Below are positions 55,540 through 64,000 of a stretch of 64,000 nucleotides of DNA, piece after piece. The stretch spans positions 24,806-88,805 of the forward strand of contig QEOQ01000242.1 in the NCBI GenBank assembly GCA_010279815.1, in the 5' to 3' direction. Position 1 is the first letter of the stretch; every line of letters begins with the position of its first letter. The position numbers were made by a program, and so were the translations under genes. The notes beneath the pieces were generated by a model, which made no database searches, was not told the DNA's origin, and saw only the letters and a list, made by a program, of their open reading frames with translations. Origin of the DNA: Brachionus plicatilis. Its lineage: Eukaryota > Rotifera > Eurotatoria > Ploima > Brachionidae.

Positions 55540-57579
55540 AAAAAGAATATGAATGTGGTAAAAGAATAAATGAAATAAGAGGAGAAAGACTGAATAAAAT
55601 TGTCGGAGGTCAACGAGCGAACCCAGAAGACTGGGGATGGCAAGTTTTATTAGAATATTTAGGTATTTTTTCATGTGGAGGTTCATTAATAAATACCGAA
55701 TGGGTCATTACTGCTGCTCATTGCATCGAATTAAGTATTCCATTTTACTACACAGTTAGATTAGGTTTGCATGATCGATCAAATCCAGAAGACTATTCAG
55801 TTGTAAGAAGTGTTTCTGAAATTATCGTTCATCCTCAATAAGCAAATCGTCAAAATGATATTGCATTACTTAAACTCAATGTAAGTAATATTGATTTTCA
55901 TAAATTTATTTAAAATGTATTCCTTTTTTAATTATGTAAGTATCAAATCAATTTTTCTGTCAAAAAAATGTTTCATTTAATTTTTTAAGCACTGTTTTGC
56001 ACAAATTACTTTCCTTAGGTTCGAACAGAATTTTACATTGAAGTTTGTATCAGAGTTCAAACTAACCTTACCAGCGCTCAAAAAAAAAAGTTGAAATTAA
56101 AAAAAATATGACAAATAATTCGACTGAATGAAGCAATCAATTTAAAAAAATTCACAAATTGATTTTACTTGCGAAATAATCAAAATTAATCTGATTTTAA
56201 TAAATTTAGACACCCGTTGAATACACAGATCAAATTTTGCCAATTTGTCTTCCAAGTCAAAATTATGATTTTACAAATCAAATTTCATGGGCAACTGGTT
56301 GGGGTAGGTTATTTTCAGGAGGATTTTCATCAGATATCTTAATGGAAGTAGAAATGCCAATTTTGAGCGAATCTGATTGTAGATTAAAATATTTTCAATC
56401 AAATAACTTGTTGATAAATACCACAAATTCAATATGCGCTGGTGAAAATGGTCAAGGAAAAGATACTTGTCAAGGAGATTCAGGAGGTCCATTGGTTGTA
56501 AAAGTAGGAGACAACTGGCAATTAGCAGGAATTACGAGTTGGGGATTTGGTTGCGGTGATGGTGGTGTTTATACAAAAACTAGTTTTTTTATTGATTGGA
56601 TAATAGAAAAGACATCTTTTTCCTTTTCCTTTTCCTCTACATCATCATCATCTTCATCATCATCATCTTCATCACCAGCATCATCAAAAACGACAGATTT
56701 TCCTTTGAAAAATTTAACTGTTTTCGAATTCAGTGAATTTTTTCAAATAAATAATTCTGAATCATCTTCTCGCCTAATGTTTAATTACCTTCGCAAATCT
56801 ACAATTAATCTAAATCTAGAACCACTGTATGAAAAATTTCGTCAAATCTTGGGCTCATCAACTGAATTTCGGCTTAAAGAGTAAATCAATACTAATCACT
56901 TTATTCTTAAAAACATTTGAATTTAAATAAAAAAGAACTTCAAATGGTAGTTATGATCTTTTTATAATAGTAACAAAAGAAAGTGAAACCGACTTAAACT
57001 TTATTTCAACTGAAATATCCTCAGTCACTCAAAAGATTGAAAAAAATAAGCAAGAACTAATTTCGACTCTTCCATCAACTATTAAATATTCTTTTGATAA
57101 TTCTAAAATCAAATCATTTGGTATAATATTAAATATCCTCTTTGTTATTATTTCTTTTTTTAAATTTTTTAAATCTAGCTAGACAAACAATGATAGAAAA
57201 CGGTGTAAGAATAATTACAGAATGTGACCAAAATTCAGCTTCTGAAGACATAAGTTGTGTAAAAACAACATTTTATAGCAATGGAACAATTGTAAATGGA
57301 ACATCTTTTACTTTAACTGGAGCCACAGTCCAAAGTCAAGATTCCACTACTGAGGCGAATTCTAATGGAATTTCATCAAGTACATCATCAAGTACATCAT
57401 CAAGTACATCATCAAGAACATCATCAAGTACATCATCAAGTACATCATCAAGTACATCATCATCACCAACTTCATCAACTAGATCAAACAATACTTCCAT
57501 AAATTCAGCATCACTTTTAAATATAAAGCTGGCTTTAGTTTTTTTAATTGGATTAATTAAATCCTTAAATTTTTCTTAA
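55540..57579 (+). pseudogene. Serine protease D: A-like, one nonsense codon, no signal exon
   Basis: Exons about 55540-55880, 56210-56880, 56936-57120 and 57179-57579, with GT-AG borders and consistent phases. It has NK|IVGG, His in TAAHC, Asp in QNDIAL, Ser in GDSGGP and Asp189 (GKDTCQ). Layout as in A: poly-Ser linker, NGSYDLFIIVTKES segment, Ser/Thr repeat and hydrophobic C-tail (LNIKLALVFLIGLIKSL). A TAA at 55839-55841 (after IVHPQ) replaces the Tyr codon seen in C. All frames beyond it are intact. No signal peptide exon is seen upstream. Exon 2 is nearly identical to copy C while exons 3-5 match A. One base from a working catalytic domain, so inactivation is recent, or the stop is polymorphic. 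Confidence 0.85.
57376..57465 (+). repeat. 12-bp coding tandem repeat (Ser-Ser-Ser-Thr)
   Basis: About eight units of TCATCAAGTACA in frame in exon 5 of protease D. Copy A has only a short, imperfect version, so the array expanded after the duplication. It encodes a Ser/Thr-rich stretch suited to O-glycosylation. Confidence 0.85.
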
Positions 57580-58378
57580 ATTCCTACTTACAAGAAAATT
57601 ATGTGTAAGCTCCTTTCGTCTTTATCCATTTTTAATTTCTTAATTAGTTACTAATAAATTTATTTGAAGAATTTTTAATTTTTTTATATTTTTCCATACT
57701 AAAAAAAAATTGAATTAATAGAAAAAATGATTCTATCAAATCACGTTAGAATATGTAAACACTTTTTTTTCTTCATAAATATTTCAACGATTTCAATATG
57801 AAACTGCTATACTAAGTATATCATTTAAAAGCTCAGAGCTTTTTAAGTTACTTCGTCATGGACTGAAAAAAAAGTATATACATATTTTTGATTTGGTGGG
57901 TTATCTAATTTGAGGGGTCAATAGAAGAATTTTTGTTAAATCAACAAAGCAATTTTTATTTATTATAATATTTTTCGGAAAAATGAAAATTCTATGAGAA
58001 TAAATTTTTTAACGTGTGTTTTAATCACAATTTTCGACATTATCGGTTTTCTTTCACTGCGCTTAGTAATTTTCTTAGATACCCTTAATCTGCTTATTAA
58101 AAAATACCTTGATACATCGACTAAGTCGTTCCCTTTGACCATAATATGATCTAATGTTGCCGTATAATCACCATTGTTATAAGTTAAGTCAATGCATGGT
58201 TCAAATTTGTCCCAACTATCAACAAGTTGATTTCCACGAAAAATTTATATTTTGTGACGACTAATACTTTTAATTTACAAATAATACATTAAATTGACTT
58301 TTTTGACTTTTTCTAATTGACGATTTAATATTTTTATATAGAAACTTTATTTAAAAAATAAAACAAAAATTTTTTAAA
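57580..58378. other. Protease D 3' flank and non-coding stretch
   Basis: The first 110 bp match the 3' flank of protease A, with an AATAAA-type signal near 57650. The rest is AT-rich with nothing recognised. Confidence 0.4.
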
Positions 58379-58486
58379 ATGAGTCAAAATTCTACATTAA
58401 TTTCGAAATTGAGATCGAACAAAAATTGCCAAGCTTCAGAACCAGTTGAAAGAAGAAAAAGGAGGAATCAATGTCAAGTCGTATAA
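58379..58486 (+). CDS. Small ORF, possible first exon of a lost transposase
   Basis: ATG at 58379, 35 codons (MSQNSTLISKLRSNKNCQAS followed by PVERRKRRNQCQ). Basic and Ser/Asn-rich, like the first exon of the hAT at 29233. No partner exon found; may be chance. Confidence 0.2.
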   Translation: MSQNSTLISKLRSNKNCQASEPVERRKRRNQCQVV

Positions 58487-58721
58487 GAAAATTTTATGAT
58501 TTTTGATGAGCAATAATTAATTAAATGATTATTTAAAATAAAGAATTAATTAACAAAAATTTAATTTAAAATAAATATTTTTCGAAAAATTAATCATTGA
58601 TTCTATTAACTTAGATAATATTTCTCATGCTTTAATAGAACAAAAAATAAAATATCAATAAGATTTAATTTGATTATTGGTTTAATTTACTAAAAATAAA
58701 AGAAAATAATGATTTTATTTT

Positions 58722-59040
58722 AAGCAATAAAGGTGCAACTAAGTATGTTGCACTTTTTTGCAGCATTTTTTTAAGTATATTTAAGTATATAGTAGTTTAA
58801 TTAATTAATTAATTTTTTTAGCGCAAAACATTATCTACATAAACTTCATTATTATTATACTGTATGTAAAACCAGACAGCTACCATAGCGAGGCTATGTC
58901 TAGCCTTGCTCCGCAGTTATCCTGCTGTAGCTTATATTATTATTATTATTATTGTAAGTAATAAAGGTGCAACTAAGTATGTTGCACTTTTTTGCAGTAT
59001 TTTTTTAAGTATATTTTGTTAACTTTAATTCTAAAAAGGA
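58722..59040 (+). repeat. LINE 3' tail insertion with about 60-bp target duplication
   Basis: 58722-58785 and 58957-59020 are direct copies (shared AATAAAGGTGCAACTAAGTA, TGTTGCACTTTTTTGCAG and TTTTTTTAAGTATATTT, two differences). Between them is a LINE tail in plus orientation: CCAGACAGCTACCATAGCGA ... CTCCGCAGTTATCCTGCTG ending (TTA)6. The target is itself a copy of the 23288-23680 repeat family. Confidence 0.75.
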
Positions 59041-59449
59041 AGAAATTTTGCTCAATTTGTATTTAAATTTCACAATACCCCCTATAAGCTAAATTTGTTA
59101 AATTGGTTATTTGTTTTTTTTTTCTTTTTTTAATGATTTTTTTCAATTTCACCCAATTAAAATAATTTTATTTACATTATTTAAGCATTTTATGTATGTA
59201 TTTTACCACATGTATTTTTACTAAAATTTTTGTGTTTTATTTCTAGAAAAAACATGTCAAAATTTAAGCACCCTGTCCACATATTACAGATGTCGAGTTA
59301 ATCGCTGTCCAAAACAGGCATAACCAGCATTTTTAGAAATAATTAATTTCATCTTAAACTAATTTAAAATTCAATTTTTTTTATTAAAAGGTGATCAAAA
59401 TCAAACATTTTAAATATGGACACATTTTTTAATTAATTGAAAAAAATAT
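59041..59449. other. 3' flank of RING gene, remainder of repeat copy
   Basis: 59030-59080 carries the inverted end of the 23288 repeat family. The rest is AT-rich and should contain the 3' UTR of the RING gene. Confidence 0.35.
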
Positions 59450-60730
59450 TTATTTATTTTCAGCCTTTTGATTTAAATTTATTCCTTGAACCAGTGGAAA
59501 TTCAAATATTTCTTTGGCTGTTTTGACACTAGAAGCAGTTTTGTTCAACCGTCTTATTTTTAGTCGATTTTTAGCCAAACTGCTTGACTGATTTGCTTGT
59601 TTGATTGACGGTGAACCTTGATTAAACTCAATATTTGAATTTGAAAGTCTAGTTTTGGATGGTGCAGCGCCATCACTATTGTTAGTTGATAAATGTGATC
59701 TTATTGACTCATAATCTTCTATTTTGATAGATTCTCTAGCAGAATTGTTTTCGTTTAATTGATCCAATTCTTCAAAATTTTCGTAGTCCTCATCATTGTC
59801 ATAAAAATCAGACTGATGATTTACTTTTGCTGGAAGACGAGTGAGCTGGTACGGCTTGGAATTGAGCAATTTATTCATATTAAACAAGTTGTCAAAAATA
59901 TTGTTATGAAAGCCAACATTGGTCAGTCCGTCAGTGCTGTTCGACCTTTTTCCAATCATGCTAGTCATAAAACTAGAGTTTTTTTGTTTGCTCAAAATTT
60001 TAGGTAAAATTGTTCTTGTATGAATTATTGAGTCATTTGGATGCAAATTTAAATTCTTACCTTCGATTTCTATTCGGAGATTTTTATCGGTTAAATGCTG
60101 CTTTTTGTCAGTGCTTGGCGCACGTTGATTTAGCTTGGATTTAAATTTTTCATTTTTAGCTTTAGACTCATTTTTTATCTCCTGAAAATTTGATTTATTG
60201 TTGATTATGATTCCGAAGCTTAAATCCGGAACAGGCTCAGTTTTTTTCTGAATATCACAGGCTTTACCAGCCTTTGCTTTTTTTTCCTCTTGTTCCATTT
60301 GGGCCGTGATCGGATCCCAAACTACCAAGCCATCAATAGGACAAGTCGGATGACTGTGCAATAGCCAGTTATCTATGCAGTCTAGATGGAATTTATGCTT
60401 GCAATCAGGAAGCTTGCGGACTATTTGATTTAATTGATAAGGCCTTAAGCATATCCGGCACTGAAAACCTGGATTTAGAAGAGGGGAATTTTGGCGAACT
60501 TTTTCAGTTTTCCAAGATTTGATCACTTTTTCCGGAATGGAACTATATTGTTTTTGTTCTCCATTTGACGGGTTAAGTTGAAGCAGCAATTCGTAGTCTT
60601 GCTCGCTTAGTTCACGTGTTTCCAAACTTTGTATTATGGCATGAGGCAATGGACCTACATGGTCTCTTGTTGCTTTTCGATATTTTTGAGAAATTTTCTT
60701 AAAAAAGCTAATTAATTTTTTTTTTAACAA
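59450..60730 (-). CDS. RING-H2 protein resembling the C-terminal half of ZSWIM2
   Basis: 426 codons open. N-terminal HVGPLPHAIIQSLETRELSE and DYELLLQLNP are followed by IPEKVIKSWKTEKVRQNSPL and a RING finger (CRICLRPYQ ... LPDCKHKFHLDC ... TCPIDG, residues about 88-135). In the RING the eighth ligand is Asp in CPID instead of Cys. The sequence around it (CIDNWLLHSHPTCPIDGLVV) resembles the second RING of the E3 ubiquitin ligase ZSWIM2. The rest is long and disordered (Lys/Asn/Ser-rich with an acidic patch near residue 325). The first codon at 60728-60730 is TTG and a TTAATTAG acceptor lies just inside, so this is a terminal exon. The SWIM, first RING and ZZ parts expected for ZSWIM2 were not found upstream in the window. 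Role in ubiquitin transfer is inferred from the family. Confidence 0.7.
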   Translation of the reverse strand: MLKKKLISFFKKISQKYRKATRDHVGPLPHAIIQSLETRELSEQDYELLLQLNPSNGEQKQYSSIPEKVIKSWKTEKVRQNSPLLNPGFQCRICLRPYQLNQIVRKLPDCKHKFHLDCIDNWLLHSHPTCPIDGLVVWDPITAQMEQEEKKAKAGKACDIQKKTEPVPDLSFGIIINNKSNFQEIKNESKAKNEKFKSKLNQRAPSTDKKQHLTDKNLRIEIEGKNLNLHPNDSIIHTRTILPKILSKQKNSSFMTSMIGKRSNSTDGLTNVGFHNNIFDNLFNMNKLLNSKPYQLTRLPAKVNHQSDFYDNDEDYENFEELDQLNENNSARESIKIEDYESIRSHLSTNNSDGAAPSKTRLSNSNIEFNQGSPSIKQANQSSSLAKNRLKIRRLNKTASSVKTAKEIFEFPLVQGINLNQKAENK

Positions 60731-61274
60731 TTAATATTCTATAATAAAAAAATATTTTATAATAAAAATAAATAAAAATAAAATAAAAAATAAAAATAAA
60801 TTTAAATATTCTATAATAAAAATAAAATAAATAAATTTTTTCTTAGAATACGGCTCTGGATTGCTGAAACCAGACTACTGGATCAGGATTTATGGTTCAT
60901 TAAATATGCTACATTTTTGAGTTGTAGAAAAATTTTTTTAGAATTTTTCTCTGGCCTTTTATCAAAATTCAGAAGAGTGTATATAAAAATTTTCAGAATT
61001 TTTTTTTCCCGAAAATATTATCCTGTCGAAAAATTATTCCGTTTTCCCATTTAATAAAATTATTCTCAGATCTAAAAAAGGAAAATATTCTACGTTCTAA
61101 ACTAAAATTTTAGAAATAAATTCAGATTTTTACATTAAAAATGAATAAATCTTAATCATATTTTTAATTATCTTAAAAAAACAATATATATAAGTCTTAC
61201 ATAATTTAATTCGTCTTAAAAACTACAAAATGTTTAAAATATTAAACTTTGTAATATATTTAAAAATGGCTATC
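60731..61274. other. Upstream flank of RING exon
   Basis: AT-rich, with (AATAA)n runs at 60750-60835. Words like CCTGTCGAAAAATTATTCCG at 61012 recall the 37-560 repeat. No upstream exon recognised. Confidence 0.35.
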
Positions 61275-62335
61275 ATTTTCTACCTTCACTAATATATTTC
61301 CAATTCGTCATCTAATTAATGTCTTTTCTTCATCTAATAAATTTCCTTTTGAGTATAATTATATAAATCTACACTATTAAATTAAATGGAACCTTATATA
61401 TTTCGAAGTCTACTCTAATTAATTAAACCTCATCTAAATAAATTCGTCATCACTAACCAATTCTGAGAATTACGAGGAAAAATACTTCGGTCTTTTAGTT
61501 GCTTTTAATGGTCTTCGTGAAATGTAAGCTTTGATTTTTTTTACTTGATTCACTTCGCAAGTGTCAACTGATGAGATTTTTCATACCTGGAGTGCGGATC
61601 GTGACCCATCGATAGCCCATCAAGACAACCCCAAACTCCAACTGCTGATACAACACCGCTTTTAGACAGTGCCTGGAAGTGGCTCCTGCTCGCCAAGAAC
61701 ATCATCAGCAAAGGTAACAAGCACTATATTGCCAGTGGTCTCTCAAAGAAAAACGAGCTTCAACCAGCCGATATTACAACCTATGAGGGCGCGCTGAAGA
61801 AGACAAGTTGGAAGAGCTTCGATGTTTTCATCCGTGGAATCAACATGTGCCGAGTCGTCACACTCAACAATCAAGACTTCCGCCACAGCAAGTGTAGTTG
61901 TCCCAGCTATGACAAAACGAACATTTGCAAGCGCATCATCGGCGTTGCTAGTTATTTCAAACTATTCGCCATTCCTCCCGAGATCAAGAACTTGCCTATG
62001 GGAGAAAAACGAAAGCGTGGTGCTCCTAAAAAAGCTATCAAGGCTCTTGTTAGGATGTAAAAGTTTGTTGGTCGCTTATTTTTCTAATTATTTCTTATAA
62101 TTTCTCATTATTTGTTTCTTATTTTTTGTTTGTTTGTCGTTTAAAAATAAAAAATTGATTATTACTATAAACTATCGATTTATATTTAAAATTGATTAGA
62201 TGATCCCCAAATTATATAGTGGAGCTATATATTATTAGTGGAGCTATATATTATTGGTGAAGCTTTATTTTATTAGTGACGATGGAAATATATTAGTGAA
62301 GATATGGAAATATATTAGTGAAGGTAAGGAAATTG
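61275..62335 (+). mobile_element. GC-rich-cored DNA element, MULE-like remnant
   Basis: Ends TACCTTCACTAATATATTTCC (61282-61302) and GGAAATATATTAGTGAAGGTA (62308-62328) are inverted copies. Sub-terminal words repeat on both sides: CATCTAATTAAT / CATCTAATAAAT on the left, ATTAGTGGAGC / ATTAGTGACG on the right. The core (61600-62060) is a broken SWIM-domain ORF with GC content near 45-50%, about double that of its ends. Confidence 0.7.
61607..62060 (+). pseudogene. SWIM-domain transposase C-terminus
   Basis: The frame reads TTPLLDSAWKWLLLAKNIIS, KNELQPADITTYEGALKK and SWKSFDVFIRGINMCRVVTL, then a SWIM-type finger CSCPSYDKTNICKRIIGVA in which the final His is Arg. It ends with a basic tail (MGEKRKRGAPKKAIKAL) and TAA at 62060. 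Upstream the frame meets a stop near 61605. C-x-C ... C-x-H/R followed by a GRPKK-like tail is typical of MULE-type transposase C-termini. The catalytic core is missing. Confidence 0.6.
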
Positions 62336-62375
62336 TTCCCTTTAAAAATTAAAAATAAATGAAAATAATATAAAA

Positions 62376-62591
62376 ATGATTCGCAACTATTGTGTTTCGG
62401 ACGATGAATTTGATATGAATCCAAGATTGGAAACTGAACAGTCTGAATCAGAGCCAAACGAGGAAGATGTTGAAGTTTATTCTAGCTCAGATTCAGAAAA
62501 TGAAGATTATACAGAAAAATCTGAAGATATTGATGACATGAAAATAGACGACCAATTTTCACAGAGTCAACAAGAGCAAGAGACCCAATAA
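62376..62591 (+). CDS. Acidic disordered ORF, unknown
   Basis: True ATG, 71 codons: MIRNYCVSDDEFDMNPRLET then runs of Glu, Ser and Asp, ending in a Gln-rich tail. Codon use looks coding rather than random. Acidic openings of this kind are common at the start of piggyBac-like and other transposases, and in nuclear proteins. No downstream partner was recognised; it begins 40 bp after the DNA element at 61275-62335. Confidence 0.35.
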   Translation: MIRNYCVSDDEFDMNPRLETEQSESEPNEEDVEVYSSSDSENEDYTEKSEDIDDMKIDDQFSQSQQEQETQ

Positions 62592-62984
62592 GATAACCTA
62601 GGCAAAAAAAGAAAAAGAAATACAGTTTTTTGGTATTTTAAAAGATAATTAAAAATTTATAAGACAAATTATAAAATAGTAAGATATCATAAATAGCTTA
62701 AGATATTTTAAATGAGTCAATTATTTTTGTATTGTTGCTTAAAAATCGTAGCTAGAAATTATATCAAGAAACCATCAAGATGAGATAATTGACGAGTGAT
62801 CAAAAATTTAAAAGTTAATTTTTTTTGAATAAGACGATTTAAAAAAAGAAGTCTACGAGAAGAATGACAGTCAGTGACACAATGATATAATGATTAAATT
62901 AATTAATAATTTGTATTAATAATGCAAAGAAGAAAAAGTTAGATTTGACTTTCAAAGGAAATAATATTATTATCCTATTCTAAT
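62592..62984. other. Non-coding stretch
   Basis: AT-rich; no continuation of the acidic frame was recognised. Confidence 0.35.
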
Positions 62985-64000
62985 TAGGGTTGATAAACGC
63001 ACTAAATTTTGAAACATTGAATTTTTCTTTTAGATTTCATAATTAAAAAATGAAACTTCGAAATGCCTACATTTTTTAAAATTTCTTACTTGAAGCCAAA
63101 ATTTCAATCTTTTTATTTTCTCAGATTGAAATTAAAACTTCAAGATTAAAATTTAATATCTTGAAGTAAAAATTTGGAGCAATTTTTCTACAAAAAGAAA
63201 CTTGAAAAATAATTTCAAGTCAAAAAAATTTCAAATGCCTAATTTTTAAATATTGAATTATACAAATAACAATATATTTACAAAAATATAAAATTATCAA
63301 ATATTATTTTTTTTGATTTATAAATAGAAAAATTATTAAAAATGCTTACCGATAGAACAAATTCTACTAATACCGAAGCCCCAACGTCTTTTAACCGAAA
63401 AAAGTGAAAAGAAATTGAACCAAGATCTTAGGTATGGTTTAGCAAAATGCAGGATTTGTTTAAAAGAAATAACTATTTACAATGGTTCTCCAAGTGAGGT
63501 TTGAAAGCATTTATTCATCAATAGATTTTAAATTCGAGTTCAAATATTATGAGCTATTTAACTATAATTTTTCAGAAAAGAATACAATTTTTAAGCCGTT
63601 AGATTTTTAAAGACATTTTAAAAAAGAAATTCCTATTTTATCTCAAGTATGTGAATTAAATTATTGTGTAACAGCAACCTCAGTATCCTCTGAAAACCTT
63701 TTCAGCAATGCGGGTTTAGTTCAAAATGACCAAAGAAATCGGATGGAATCGTCTGCTTTAAATATGGTCAATTTTATTATGAAAAGCAATTTTTTAAATT
63801 TTTCAATTTTTAATTCAATTTAATTACTCTCAAGTTCAAAATTTTAAAATTATGATTTCCTTTTTTTATAAATCGATTTTCTTATATCAAAATTTTTGTG
63901 TTAAATTAATTTTCCAATTTAACAAACTACACAATAAGAAAATTTGAAATTTCACGGTTTAATTTTTTTTCAAATTTTACAAAAAATTTTGAAGGTTTTT
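62985..64000 (+). mobile_element. Non-autonomous hAT element, copy 2 (cut by window end)
   Basis: Starts TAGGGTTGATAAACGC as in copy 1 (11553-12496). It keeps more of the original transposase. An ATG at 63343 (MLTDRTNSTNTEAPTSFNRK) is followed by a BED finger beginning (KCRICLKEITIYNGSPS, about 63450-63500). It then jumps to the hATC domain (KKEIPILSQVCELNYCVTAT, FSNAGLVQNDQRNRMES) at 63620-63780. The catalytic core is deleted. The right end lies beyond the window. Confidence 0.75.

Noticed and set aside
58862..58960. Folded GC-richer piece GCTACCATAGCGAGGCTA resembling a tRNA or SINE
   Set aside because: No A/B boxes or cloverleaf. It matches the 3' tail of the LINE at 24620-25378, so it is a LINE end.

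Overview
This window looks like nuclear DNA of a small AT-rich animal. Coding exons are separated by short GT-AG introns, many of them 55-60 bp. Non-coding DNA is very AT-rich, and the window is crowded with metazoan-type transposons (MULE, hAT, mariner, DDE_Tnp_4/Harbinger-like, CR1/Jockey-like LINEs, Ty3-type LTR elements). A rotifer (Brachionus-like) would fit the short introns, low GC and element mix, but this is inference: the window holds no marker that fixes the species. One assembly gap of 444 N lies at 46463-46906.

Host genes are few. There is a leucine-rich-repeat protein (about 3960-5325, minus), an isolated coiled-coil exon (9762-10172, minus) and a RING-H2 protein resembling the C-terminal half of ZSWIM2 (59450-60730, minus). 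There is also a family of four secreted chymotrypsin-fold serine proteases. Copy A (14188-19991, minus, five exons, about 549 residues) looks intact and trypsin-like. Copy B (25600-26039, minus) is a broken single exon. Copy C (48539-49586, plus, three exons) is intact but has Ser instead of Asp at the specificity position. Copy D (about 55540-57579, plus) is A-like and carries a premature stop. D is a patchwork of A and C, which points to gene conversion. The large second intron of A and the region behind B are diverged copies of each other. In B this duplicated intron sequence has been split by two large transposon insertions.

Region by region: 1-7300 holds simple and palindromic repeats, remnants and the LRR gene. 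7282-9600 is a MULE with a broken transposase. 10300-13840 is a field of MITEs and a hAT deletion derivative. 14188-20040 is protease A. 20500-25400 holds hAT MITEs, a palindrome array and LINE fragments. 25600-44530 is duplication copy B with its nested elements: a Ty3-type chromodomain element with env-like ORFs (26692-36853, target duplication AACT), a hAT inside its env (27720-32410), and a second env-bearing LTR element, 5'-truncated, inside the hAT terminal repeat (27894-28912). Separately, 38382-42207 holds a DDE_Tnp_4 element whose last ORF joins a SWIM zinc finger to a ubiquitin-protease-like (USP/C19) domain; a MITE sits inside it. 42603-44050 is a foldback-type element. 44900-48150 holds remnants, the gap, a 26-bp tandem array and a mariner. 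48500-57580 holds proteases C and D with MULE and integrase fossils between them. 58379-64000 holds a LINE tail with an unusually long target duplication, the RING gene, a GC-rich MULE-like element and a second copy of the hAT derivative.

The most unusual object is the DDE_Tnp_4-SWIM-USP-like element. The other main points are the env-plus-chromodomain LTR element, the four-level nest, and the mosaic protease family.
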